Shown here piece after piece: positions 8,915 through 17,513 of a stretch of 64,000 nucleotides of DNA (within the stretch, counting starts at the first letter, position 1; the number at the start of each line of letters is the position of its first letter). A program made the position numbers and the translations under genes. The notes under the pieces were generated by a model, which searched no databases, was not told where the DNA came from, and was given only the letters and a program-made list of their open reading frames with translations. This DNA is from Duganella sp. Root1480D1 (GTDB lineage: Bacteria > Pseudomonadota > Gammaproteobacteria > Burkholderiales > Burkholderiaceae_D): contig NZ_LMFZ01000003.1 of NCBI RefSeq assembly GCF_001427305.1, positions 1 through 64,000 of the forward strand, in the 5' to 3' direction.

Positions 8915-9569
8915 GGGGGGCGGCTACTGCTGGGTGAAGAAACAATGATGTTCTGCCGTCGACACATCGGCTGTGCATGAGAGAGTCGACTAACATTGCA
9001 AGCGATGCGTATTAGCGCAGGCGATGCCGAAATCATTAGGTGAACGTCGCTCGTGAGCGTATAGTGGGTAACAGGTACCCAGCCAACATCCCCAGTTTGT
9101 GCCGGTCTTCCTCAGCATTGCAGCGTGACAGCGCAATCGCGTCAAAGCCCCTCAACGTCGTGAAGTGGTGTTATACCTGCGAATGGCACGCTGTTGGCGC
9201 GCCGCGCCGGAAAGGTGGGACCGCTCGTTGCCACCGCCTTTCCGAGTCTGTTCCTTATCGCGAGCGAAGGAGTGCGCCATGCGCCGGCATTCAACATCGT
9301 GGTTCCAGGGATGGAAAATCCTGCTGAGGTGTGCTGAATTCAGGTGCCAGGACGGTTCGTTGAAGTTCGCCTCAACCGCCATCCTCAAACATAGGGCGCC
9401 GACAGCGGATTGCACGAGCCTTCAGTGGCCCGACAAGATGACGCGATCGATTGTTTTTCCGGAGGACGCATTCGACTCCTGTGAAGACGCCAATACCGAT
9501 GCGATGGCGAAGGCCCGGCGTCAGGTCCAGATAATGAATGGGAGCACGGATAGCCACGGGAGAAAGATC
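8915..9569. other. No recognisable gene
   Basis: About 650 bases. The frame of the next gene stays open upstream to about 9165, but this part lacks protein-like composition except for a short piece near 9440-9530 (SIVFPEDAFDSCEDA). That piece could be a remnant. No promoter or terminator can be placed with confidence. Confidence 0.4.
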
Positions 9570-9917
9570 ATGGAAAGTGCGCGCAATTCAGATGCGCGCC
9601 AGGAGTCAGATGAAAGCCTGGCTGCGCGGTATGAGATCTCGTTCGATGGGAAGCGTTATGCATTCCGGCAGCACCGCTACGACGTGTTCCAGGATGCCTT
9701 GCGCTATGCGGTCGCGGAGCACGCCAAAGTTGGCTTCTCGCACGACGAGGCGTTCCAACCGAGCTGGACGGCCGCATATCGCCCCACCGACGAAGACGAA
9801 AGCACGATGAGACTGCATGGTATCGACTATATCGAGGGCCACTTCCTCTATGGTGGTTATCGATACGGTCAACTGTGTGACGCGGTTGCGTTTGCCGCCG
9901 AACATCCGAACCTGTAA
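9570..9917 (+). CDS. Hypothetical protein with duplicated FDG-YR / GHFLYGGYRY module
   Basis: 115 aa. The ATG at 9570 is chosen because GGGAGAA lies just upstream. The protein has two related units: FDGKRYAFRQHRYDVFQDAL (about residues 26-45) and EGHFLYGGYRYGQLCDAVAF (about 89-108). Each is a Gly-aromatic beta hairpin followed by a D-A helix. The same two-unit plan occurs in the 176-aa protein at 12664-13194, so they are paralogues. The spacer contains PTDEDESTMRLHGIDYI. It lies 26 bases upstream of the desaturase gene and is probably cotranscribed. Function unknown. Confidence 0.65.
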   Translation: MESARNSDARQESDESLAARYEISFDGKRYAFRQHRYDVFQDALRYAVAEHAKVGFSHDEAFQPSWTAAYRPTDEDESTMRLHGIDYIEGHFLYGGYRYGQLCDAVAFAAEHPNL

Positions 9918-9943
9918 GGCCATGCTCGCGAAGGAGCACCGGT

Positions 9944-11128
9944 ATGGAGCAGTATCTGCAATGGCTGGCCGGAGGACTGCTCGCGTTGAGCTGGTGGAAA
10001 CTGCTGCTGATCGGGCTGGTGACGACGCATGTGACGATCGTCGCGGTAACGGTCTACCTGCACCGGTGCCAGACGCATCGCTCGCTGACATTGCGCCCGC
10101 TCGTGGCCCATTGCTTCCGCTTCTGGCTATGGCTGACGACAGGGATGGTGACGCGCGAGTGGGTGGCGGTGCATCGCTGCCATCACGCCCATTGTGAAAG
10201 CGAGAAGGATCCGCACAGTCCGGCGGTGGTCGGGATCAATGAGGTTTTGTGGCGCGGGGCCGAACTGTACCGGGATGCGACAAGTGACCTCGCGCTGGTG
10301 GATCGCTACGGCGGTGGGGGACCGGCTGACTGGCTGGAGCGGCGGGTCTATGGCCGCTACACCTGGCAAGGCGTCGGCTTGCTGCTCGTGATCGAACTGG
10401 TCTTGTTCGGCGCACCGGGCCTGACGCTGTGGGCTTGCCAGATGATGTGGATTCCGTTCCTGGCCGCCGGGGTGGTCAACGGCTTGGGGCATTATGCCGG
10501 CTACCGCAATTACGACTGCAAAGAAGCGGCCACCAACATCGTCCCGTTTGGCCTACTCATCGGCGGAGAAGAGTTGCACAACAACCATCACACTTTTCCA
10601 ACCTCCGCAAAATTCTCGGTACGCTGGTTCGAACTCGATATCGGCTGGGCCTATATCAGCTTGTTGCGGTGGTTGCGCCTGGCAACGCTGCGGCGGCCGC
10701 CACAGCGACTGATGCGATGCGCGGGGCAGTTCGTGCCGACGCCGGTGACCTTGAAGCTGGTCCTGGGCAATCGTGCGGTTCTGATGCGCGAGCTGACAGT
10801 GCTGACCTTGGACGTGTTTCGGACGGAACGCATGGAACTGGCGCAGTCAATCCCCCACGCGGCGTTGGCCCAGACGAAGCGTTTGCTGCGGCGCGCACCT
10901 TGCCGGCTCACGGGAACGCAACAGGTGGAGCTGGAACTGGTGATCGTACACAGTGCACGACTCAATACCATGCATGTGGCGCGGCAGGCGCTGGAGAAGT
11001 TATGGGAACGTTCGCCGGCAACGCAGGAAGAACTCCTGACGGTCTTGCAAACCTGGTGCGTGGATGCGGAGCGCTCCGGTCCGCGCCCCTTGCAGCGATT
11101 CGCGCGGCAATTGGCGAGTTATGGATAG
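9944..11128 (+). CDS. Membrane fatty-acid (acyl-CoA/acyl-lipid) desaturase
   Basis: 394 aa. All three histidine boxes of the delta-9-type di-iron desaturases are present: HRCQTH (residues 40-45), HRCHH (77-81) and HNNHH (212-216). Hydrophobic segments near residues 5-38, 58-70 and 142-180 anchor it in the inner membrane. It introduces a double bond into acyl chains using O2 and reducing equivalents, adjusting membrane fluidity. The C-terminal 120 residues beyond the catalytic core are a longer tail than usual, rich in Arg and Leu, of unknown role. An AAGGAG site precedes the start. The stop overlaps the next gene by 8 bases. Confidence 0.9.
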   Translation: MEQYLQWLAGGLLALSWWKLLLIGLVTTHVTIVAVTVYLHRCQTHRSLTLRPLVAHCFRFWLWLTTGMVTREWVAVHRCHHAHCESEKDPHSPAVVGINEVLWRGAELYRDATSDLALVDRYGGGGPADWLERRVYGRYTWQGVGLLLVIELVLFGAPGLTLWACQMMWIPFLAAGVVNGLGHYAGYRNYDCKEAATNIVPFGLLIGGEELHNNHHTFPTSAKFSVRWFELDIGWAYISLLRWLRLATLRRPPQRLMRCAGQFVPTPVTLKLVLGNRAVLMRELTVLTLDVFRTERMELAQSIPHAALAQTKRLLRRAPCRLTGTQQVELELVIVHSARLNTMHVARQALEKLWERSPATQEELLTVLQTWCVDAERSGPRPLQRFARQLASYG

Positions 11129-11426
11129 TGAGATGAATTTTGCATTGACCCACTCGACGGCGTGCCGGGAATTGCTCAACGAAGGAGACCTGGAGGACGC
11201 TGTACGCTATTGCATCGCCCAGGGCATTGAACCACCGGTCCCGCCATGCACCCGACTCTCCTCCGACTACGAGCGGTGCGTGGAAGTGGCACAGGAAACC
11301 TTGTCAGACTACGGTTGGTGGGAAAAGAGGTTAAAGATCCGGAACACGCGTGAACGCAGGCAGGCTGAGACGCAGGAACGCTCAGGTGCGAAGTCACTTT
11401 CGCCCTCCGGGACAGCCACACGTTGA
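11121..11426 (+). CDS. Small hypothetical protein overlapping the desaturase gene
   Basis: 101 aa from ATG 11121, which overlaps the last 8 bases of the desaturase gene; a second ATG at 11133 is possible. The overlap suggests translational coupling. The sequence contains ACRELLNEGDLEDAVRYCIA and YERCVEVAQETLSDYGWWEK, a helical acidic protein with three cysteines, then a basic low-complexity tail. No domain recognised. Confidence 0.55.
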   Translation: MDSEMNFALTHSTACRELLNEGDLEDAVRYCIAQGIEPPVPPCTRLSSDYERCVEVAQETLSDYGWWEKRLKIRNTRERRQAETQERSGAKSLSPSGTATR

Positions 11427-11661
11427 TGCGATGTTTTGCGCCGGCTTGCGCCACAGCCTGGCGATGCCTTGGCGAGGCAGTTGCTGCGGCCTGCCGGTTT
11501 CCAAGGAACGATTCCAAGGCACGCTGGCCCAGCGCACATCACGTGGCGTGACGGACGCATTCAATCCATGTGGCAGTCGGGTGGCGGCAGTGCGAGCATG
11601 GCATTAGACGAGTGCCGGAAGTCCTGCGCCAATTGGGCGCGACGCCACTAAGGAGCCCGAA
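11427..11661. other. No recognisable gene
   Basis: About 235 bases between two small genes. No open frame with a ribosome site and no clear regulatory signal. Confidence 0.4.
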
Positions 11662-11883
11662 ATGCAAAGTTATCGTGGTTACGAAATCGATTGTTCGACA
11701 GTCAGGGCGACGTTGGGTAAGCCTAGCGCAAAGTGGTACTGTCGATTGAGTATCAGGAAAGTTGGTGATCCACTCCCTACGCGATACCAGGTGACAGTGA
11801 TTGCCTGGACCATGCGCTCGGCGAGTGTGCTCGGCCAACACCTTGCGAAGGAACGCATCGATGATGCGCTCGGAATCGAATAG
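11662..11883 (+). CDS. Small hypothetical protein, related to the 8.3 kb gene
   Basis: 73 aa with a strong AAGGAG seven to nine bases before ATG. Its start, MQSYRGYEIDCSTVRA, resembles the start of the 8308 protein. It then has a two-strand segment WYCRLSIRK and a helix ending ERIDDALGIE. No catalytic motif. It probably belongs to the same small-protein family scattered through this region. Confidence 0.6.
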   Translation: MQSYRGYEIDCSTVRATLGKPSAKWYCRLSIRKVGDPLPTRYQVTVIAWTMRSASVLGQHLAKERIDDALGIE

Positions 11884-12063
11884 TCTGCTTGAGATCTTCC
11901 CGCGCTCAGTGACCACGCGGTAGGCGCGGCCCTGGTCAATGCCATGTACGGTGGCGCTATGTTCCGGGTCTGCCGGTGTTACCGAACACGCGAACGGGGG
12001 GGGGCTGGCGTAACTCGGCTTGGGGGCGAAAGACCAACGTCGGATGGTGTCGGCATGCAAAGT

Positions 12064-12453
12064 CTATCGAGTCGGGTCTCCGCTGCTAAAGCGCGACACC
12101 ATCGCCAGCAGTTCAGCCATCGCTACGGGCTTCGTTAGGCGGGATACCATGTGTGCGCGTGCCATCGCTTCGCGACTGCCAGGGTCATCCCAGCCGGTCC
12201 ATGCAACAATAGGAAGTTCAGCGCATCGGGGAAGGGCATGCATGGCTATCGCGGTCTCATAGCCGTCCATGCCCGGCATTTCGATGTCCAGGAGTACGAT
12301 ATCCGCAGGCCACTCGGCTAGCAAGGCGACCGCTGAAGCGCCGTTATAGGCTACCCTACGGTCGATGCGCTGGATAAACAGAAACTGGGAAACCATGTCG
12401 ACGGCGTCCTTGTTGTCGTCGACCAACAGCACACGGGCATTGATTTGATTCAT
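12064..12453 (-). CDS. Single-domain response regulator (CheY-like receiver)
   Basis: 129 aa, one receiver domain and no output domain. Acidic pocket D12/D13, phosphoacceptor D56 in DIVLLDIEMPGMDG, T/S near PIVAWTGW and the conserved Lys in RLTKPV are all present. It probably works by protein-protein contact, as CheY or Spo0F do. AAGGAGAG precedes the ATG. No kinase lies beside it; only a possible kinase remnant is seen at 6.0-6.3 kb. Confidence 0.9.
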   Translation of the reverse strand: MNQINARVLLVDDNKDAVDMVSQFLFIQRIDRRVAYNGASAVALLAEWPADIVLLDIEMPGMDGYETAIAMHALPRCAELPIVAWTGWDDPGSREAMARAHMVSRLTKPVAMAELLAMVSRFSSGDPTR

Positions 12454-12663
12454 GATTCTCTCCTTGCGTCATCACGACTCCTTCGCGATGGGCTAGAGAG
12501 AGGAAATGGCTTAGTGGGGCCGGAAATTCAGATTACACGAATCGGGTAATGAGCCCCGCACGTTTCGAAGCGAAGCATGACGATAAAGCCGAATGCTCAA
12601 GAGAAATCGTACAAAGCGTGGGGGTGTTGCACTGGCCCCTGGAAAAATCCGGGCGGGGCATGC

Positions 12664-13194
12664 TCATTTGCGCGGCAGGCTGCGTTTGAACAGGAGGGAT
12701 GGCGGGGCATTTTCGGGAAAGATGTCGTAGTGGCCAATGCGCCCCATGGGGCGAACTTTCAGGTATTTTCCTTTCCCATCGACCATGTGGCGCGCCTGAA
12801 GCAGATTCAGGTGATGTGCGGCGTGCGCGATCTGCAGGTTGTGCTGGCAAATGGCGTGTCCAGGTGCAAGGCGGGCGAAGGCGCAGGCGTCGCCCAGGCA
12901 ATCGTATCGATAGGTGCCATAGAAATAATGTCCTGCAACAAATGCGATACCGAGTTGCTGCATCAGCAGAAGATCGTCGGCTGAAGGCGGCGAAACTCGC
13001 TGCGTGAGTACAGCCTGTGTTGAAGGTGGTGCACTGGAAGGGTGAAGGAGCATGAGCTGCGCGTAACTGTAGGCATCGATAAAGTTTTCGTACGCGTAGC
13101 CGCGATACAGGTAGTCACGCCCATTGAACCGGATCGATCCTGGTCCGGAACCGAACGTGCTTGCCGCACGTCGATAGTACTGATAAGTTACCAT
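12664..13194 (-). CDS. Hypothetical protein, paralogue of the 9.57 kb gene
   Basis: 176 aa. Unit 1 is FNGRDYLYRGYAYENFIDAY; unit 2 is AGHYFYGTYRYDCLGDACAF. Both match the corresponding units of the 115-aa protein at 9570, separated by a Ser/Pro-rich linker containing SADDLLLMQQLGIAFV. A C-terminal extension of about 60 residues (HAAHHLNLLQARHMV onward) is unique to this copy. The ATG at 13194 has no strong ribosome site, so the start is uncertain. Function unknown. Confidence 0.58.
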   Translation of the reverse strand: MVTYQYYRRAASTFGSGPGSIRFNGRDYLYRGYAYENFIDAYSYAQLMLLHPSSAPPSTQAVLTQRVSPPSADDLLLMQQLGIAFVAGHYFYGTYRYDCLGDACAFARLAPGHAICQHNLQIAHAAHHLNLLQARHMVDGKGKYLKVRPMGRIGHYDIFPENAPPSLLFKRSLPRK

Positions 13195-13923
13195 GCTGAC
13201 ACACTTGATGCATCGACGCTAATATGACAGCGCTCGCATCAGCCAATTTGCCAAGAAAGCGGTGAATTCAGTGTACGCTGATTCGCAGATTTGCGTTTGG
13301 CGGCGCTGACATGGTTCGCTGCTCCGGCGAAGGCCGGAATATTCCGCATCTGGCGGCAAGCGTCGGCAGTACTGTCGGCGCCCGTGGCCACCGGAAAGTG
13401 GGCCGGCGTAGCCAGCGAAGGCTGGCATGCTGTCGCAGTTATCGTCGATCTTGGCTCGCGTCGCTTCGTCGACCGGTTGATTCCCCGCTGTAAAACCAGA
13501 ACAAGGGCGGCAATGGAACTGGCAAGGAGCACGTCGTTTGACAAGGAGGCCATGTCGTGCTGGTTTGACTCCTGGCAGTCGTTCGACCCATTCGATGCAC
13601 GGGTTATGTACGACTAGACATGAAAACGGGAACTGCTCCTGCACCTCGCAGCTTTTGCTGATCATGACAATATTGTTGTCGAAAGCAGGCTGGGCGAATT
13701 TGAAGAACCGGCGGTCCATGTGACGGCGCTCCACGCGCGCCACAGTGACGAACCGGATACCGCTTTCAAGAGCGAGTCCCTGGCTGACCGGGCGGGACAT
13801 GGCGCAGTTGCTGCTGCCTGCTGCTCGACCATGGTACACGTGATGATATCGATCTGTTGCCACATCGGAATTGCTAGCTAAATCAAGGGCTTCGGTCTGT
13901 CTTAGATAATCGAGTAGGAAGGA
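13195..13923. other. Region with no confident gene
   Basis: About 730 bases. A minus-strand frame at 13239-13553 starts MASLSNDVLLASSIAALVL and could encode a 104-aa protein with one membrane helix, but it lacks a ribosome site and its second half looks random. Another long minus-strand frame (13219-13863) overlaps it. Two short GC-rich palindromic units (GCCAGCGAAGGCTGGC near 13410 and CCGGCGAAGGCCGG near 13323) resemble REP-type elements. Confidence 0.4.
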
Positions 13924-15270
13924 TCACGGCTCGCGATCGAGCGCCGGAATTGTGACAACGGCTTCCTGGAGGATCCATGCTTCTATCGCATCGTGCCACT
14001 TGCGCAGCAGATCGAGCGGCCGGCGCCGGTAGTGCTTTTCGACGAGCGCACTGGGCCGGTGCCCCATGATCTGCGCGGATACCCCGCTTGGCATTTCTAC
14101 CCACTCGCACAGCGTTCCGAACGAGCGGCGTAGCCCATGCAAGGTGACATGAGGGAGGCCGGCGTTGACCAGGGCATCGGTATGCGCCTGCGTAGGGGAA
14201 ATGATATGGCCACTAGCTGAGGTGTTGCTACTGAAAACCCATGGGGAGGGCTCCCAATGATTGCCTGCTGTCTCCAGTTGCCGGATACGACGTTTGGTTG
14301 GCGGTGTTTCGTTCATTCGTTTAAGCGCCAGCAATAGACTAGCGAAGTAGGGCGTGAGAGGAATGGTGCGGACACCTTCTACTTTGTCGCGGATATTGAG
14401 GCTACGCCATTTCAAGTCCACGTCCTCCCACTTAAGCATGGCAAGCTCTTCGCGGCGCGCCCCGGTCAGCAATAGTCCTTGTAGATAAAAGCTGAACACC
14501 GGATTCGGGACGGCGCGCATGGCGGCGAACCAGTCTTTCAGTTGTTCACGCTGCAGACAGTCACCAATTTTGGCGCGCGGCGGCGGAACGGCATCGCGCA
14601 CTTTTCGCGCCTTGTAAGAACCCGCCGGAACAATGCCGCAATACGCTTCCTGACTCTCAGCCCAATGAATGAACGCCCTCAGTTTGCGGTAGCTCTGCGT
14701 AGTGTTGGTGGGCCGGGCCGCTGATTCCTCCGCAGCCCACTCAGCCAGCACGGAGGCCGACAAATCGGCGAGTTTAAGTGCCATCAGTGGCGCAAGCGGG
14801 CCCGCGACGGTTTTCCCTGGACCGCGCTTCTTGCCCTGGCCGCCCGGCGCAGCCATTTGAATATGGTCCGTGTAGTGACGTTCGCTCCACCGGGGTTTTC
14901 TGTCTTCAAGATAGATTGGCCAGACCTCGCCAAGTGTCAAATCTCGGCGCTCAGCCTGGGATCTGGCCACCGCGTTCTTGGCAAGTTGTTCGACGCGCTG
15001 CTGGCGTGGATCGAGTCCAAGGTCGACCTGTGCTTTCAGGCGGGTCGCTTCTGCCTGAGCGTTGACTACCGTCCAGGTCCGAACGTCACCGATGGTGGTC
15101 CGCAATGTTTTGCCATTCAGGCGCGTCTCGAAGATGTATGATTTACTGCCGCCATCGCTGGCCCGGAGCCCCAAGCCTGGGGTTTTGGCGTCCCAAAGCA
15201 GGGATTGACGCTTGCCTGGCTCGCACTGAAAGGCCGATATCCGTTCTGCCGTGAAGTTGATTTTTGCCAT
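13924..15270 (-). CDS. Tyrosine recombinase/integrase (P4/CP4-like)
   Basis: 448 aa from the ATG at 15270 (MAKINFTAERISAFQ), preferred over an upstream in-frame start because it matches the usual start of this family. There is an N-terminal DUF4102-type arm-binding domain (LWDAKTPGLGLRAS), a SAM-like core-binding part, and a catalytic domain with R in GARREELAMLKW, HxxR in TLHGLRRSFG, H in IMGHRPSA and the nucleophile Y in EKHYRRRP. All catalytic residues are present. It is transcribed away from a tRNA-Arg 3' fragment 180 bases upstream of its start. It most likely integrated an island at that tRNA. Confidence 0.93.
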   Translation of the reverse strand: MAKINFTAERISAFQCEPGKRQSLLWDAKTPGLGLRASDGGSKSYIFETRLNGKTLRTTIGDVRTWTVVNAQAEATRLKAQVDLGLDPRQQRVEQLAKNAVARSQAERRDLTLGEVWPIYLEDRKPRWSERHYTDHIQMAAPGGQGKKRGPGKTVAGPLAPLMALKLADLSASVLAEWAAEESAARPTNTTQSYRKLRAFIHWAESQEAYCGIVPAGSYKARKVRDAVPPPRAKIGDCLQREQLKDWFAAMRAVPNPVFSFYLQGLLLTGARREELAMLKWEDVDLKWRSLNIRDKVEGVRTIPLTPYFASLLLALKRMNETPPTKRRIRQLETAGNHWEPSPWVFSSNTSASGHIISPTQAHTDALVNAGLPHVTLHGLRRSFGTLCEWVEMPSGVSAQIMGHRPSALVEKHYRRRPLDLLRKWHDAIEAWILQEAVVTIPALDREP

Positions 15271-15449
15271 GAGCCGATGGTCTGGAGTGCGCAGTTTGCG
15301 TAGGCACTGCGTAGGCAAATTCTAGCAAAATAACGCCAAAAATCGGAAAGTATTACTCAGGCTGCAAGCCCATGTTTCCTTGCTTTTTTCGTTGATAATC
15401 AAAGGCTTGCCAAGAAAACGGAAAGCATTGAAAAGTGTGCCGGAGCGGA

Positions 15450-15494
15450 CTTCTAAGCCGAGGGTCGCAGGTTCGATTCCTGCAGGGCAGGCCA
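15450..15494 (+). other. Putative att site: 3' part of tRNA-Arg(TCT)
   Basis: From the anticodon loop (CTTCTAA) the sequence carries the 3' anticodon strand, variable region, a perfect T arm (GCAGG / TTCGATT / CCTGC), the 3' acceptor strand and an encoded CCA. The 5' side (D arm, 5' acceptor, 5' anticodon strand) does not pair, so this is not a whole tRNA. A break inside the anticodon loop is the usual crossover point of tyrosine integrases. The integrase starts 180 bases away. The intact tRNA would lie at the other end of the element, outside the window. Confidence 0.8.
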
Positions 15495-15559
15495 AATTGC
15501 CTAATTGCAATCCATTCCCAGCACCGTTAGAATTTTCTGATTGCATTATTTTCCAGAAA

Positions 15560-17491
15560 ATGAAACTTGCCATCGTTGGCTTATGGTCCGCCATGCAGCT
15601 TGCCACTGCGCACGCCACCTCGGTTCTCGCGCCGCCGCCTTGCATCGAGATGCCCATCACGATAAGCCTGCCAGGGCAGCGGCCGCCCGATCGTGAGTCC
15701 CATATCCGGCAATATCTCGATAAAGAATCAGCAAGATGCGCAGGCCAACATGCGTCGAGTGCCGAACATGCTGTGGAGGACGTTCCCATTTTAGTCAGGT
15801 TGATGCGCAAGGGGGAATCTCCCGCGATCAGGCGCCAGGCTGCGGAAACAATAGGATGGTTGAATGTTGACCAGCGTTCCCCGCTGGAGGAGCTCAGCAC
15901 CGGCATATCGGAGGAGGCTGACGCTGAAGTCGTGAACGCGCGCATACGTGGTGTTGGTATGTTGCTGCCTTCATTCTCCGATCCGCGCTGGAACAGTGAG
16001 ATACGACTGAGCGAGATACTTGGCAATATCGACGATATTAGTTACAACGATGCACGTAGCGAGCAGGATAGAGCGCTGATCAACGCTGCAATAGCCGATG
16101 TGCTGGAGCAACAGGTACGTCAATTGGATTATTTGACTACCTGGCCGCCAGAAGGACGCAAAGTCGGAGCATCCGATTGGCAACAGGTGGTCGGAGAAAC
16201 GAGCCTGATAATTCATCGCCGCCAAGGCCATGCACATTTGTTGAAGGCGCTGGAACAGGCATTCGGCTCAGGCACGCCAGCGGTCGGTCCTGAACAAGAG
16301 GCAGCCTGGTTACTGGATCTGCTCGATACCCTGGGCGCGCCGGATCCTGAACTCCGCGCTGCCGCCAGTGGCCTCGTGCAGAAACTGCTGACGCGCTTGG
16401 CAGCCCTGCGTGATCCAGTATGGCAGGACTTCCACCCCTACTTGAGCAAGGGCGCGCTCGACCGGTTGACCATTGTCGCCCGGGCCGGCGTGGGCGATAG
16501 CGATGCCAAGGTGCGCGCCAATTCAGTGGGAATGCTGGGAATCCTGGGTTCACCGAACGAGCTGGTTGCAGCCCTCGACGACGAGGAGTTGGTGCGCGAA
16601 TATGCCGCTTTTGCCCTTGCGCGGCAAACGACAGTACCTGGCGACGCGGTGCCGCGACTGTTGCGCATGGCACGAAAGGGCAACGAAGCATCGCTTGCTG
16701 CCATCGCTGCTTTGTCGCAGGTGCGAGAGTTTGAGGTGATGCAGGCGCTTCTCGACATCTTGCTCAAATCTTCCACAGGCTCCGAGTTTGAAGAAAAACG
16801 TGCCGTCACCGCCGTGCGTGCCTTGAGCAAGTTTGGTTTGCAAGCTGCATTGCCGGTTTTGTCACGTGCTGACCGGGCAAATGACGAATTCGCTCAGCAA
16901 CATCTGTATGAGGTCCTGGTCAACGTCGGCTGGGAACAATTGGGTAAGGCGCAAGCGGCACAGGTTGCAGAGGCGCTGACGCCAGCGCTGGTTGGAGAAG
17001 ATGAACTTAGCCGTTTGTTCGCGCTTAGCCTGCTTGCTCGACTGCCGGTGAGCGGTGCGCAGCAGTACGACAACGCCTTGGTAGATCGCTTGGTCGGCAG
17101 GTATTTGTGGGTGACGCAGAAAGAAATAACCAAAGCAGCGGATGTTCCCGCGGATATCCGGCGGCAGACGGATCGGGCGCTCAAATATGCCTGGAATTCG
17201 TCGTGGGCAATGCCGCCGCAACGGGCCGTTTCCATTGTGGCGGGACATAGTTCGAGCGCGCTGGCGGCCCAGCGCATGGTGGCTTGGCTGTGTGCTGCGC
17301 CTGGCCTGCAGCAGATCCACCGCGCCTACATCGATTTCTATACGAGCGGCTCAGGCGAACCGGCGGCCATCGAAGCGATGGGGGCCAGCCTGAATCAAAT
17401 GGGGCCACTGGCCAGGCCCCTGGTCGAAACGGCGCAAGGCAAAGACAAGCGCAAGCAATGCAGATTCGGTCTTGCTGGCGTTGGGATATAG
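15560..17491 (+). CDS. Exported HEAT-repeat protein
   Basis: 643 aa from ATG 15560. The frame is open further upstream only because it runs through the tRNA fragment. The N terminus MKLAIVGLWSAMQLATAHA looks like a signal peptide, so it is probably periplasmic. The rest is alpha-helical with HEAT/PBS-lyase-like units, for example SPAIRRQAAETIGWL, SDAKVRANSVGMLGILG and EEKRAVTAVRALSKFG. Such solenoids are protein-binding scaffolds. It is the first gene right of the att site. No ribosome site is obvious. Partner unknown. Confidence 0.75.
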   Translation: MKLAIVGLWSAMQLATAHATSVLAPPPCIEMPITISLPGQRPPDRESHIRQYLDKESARCAGQHASSAEHAVEDVPILVRLMRKGESPAIRRQAAETIGWLNVDQRSPLEELSTGISEEADAEVVNARIRGVGMLLPSFSDPRWNSEIRLSEILGNIDDISYNDARSEQDRALINAAIADVLEQQVRQLDYLTTWPPEGRKVGASDWQQVVGETSLIIHRRQGHAHLLKALEQAFGSGTPAVGPEQEAAWLLDLLDTLGAPDPELRAAASGLVQKLLTRLAALRDPVWQDFHPYLSKGALDRLTIVARAGVGDSDAKVRANSVGMLGILGSPNELVAALDDEELVREYAAFALARQTTVPGDAVPRLLRMARKGNEASLAAIAALSQVREFEVMQALLDILLKSSTGSEFEEKRAVTAVRALSKFGLQAALPVLSRADRANDEFAQQHLYEVLVNVGWEQLGKAQAAQVAEALTPALVGEDELSRLFALSLLARLPVSGAQQYDNALVDRLVGRYLWVTQKEITKAADVPADIRRQTDRALKYAWNSSWAMPPQRAVSIVAGHSSSALAAQRMVAWLCAAPGLQQIHRAYIDFYTSGSGEPAAIEAMGASLNQMGPLARPLVETAQGKDKRKQCRFGLAGVGI

Positions 17492-17513
17492 CCTTTCCCT
17501 GCAAGCTGGCGAA

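Noticed and set aside
13239-13553. 104-codon minus-strand frame with one membrane helix
   Set aside because: No ribosome site, and the second half is low quality and overlaps palindromic repeat-like sequence.
15380-15559. Upstream extension of the HEAT-repeat protein
   Set aside because: This part of the frame runs through the tRNA-Arg fragment and reads as a typical translated-tRNA artefact, so the start was placed at 15560.
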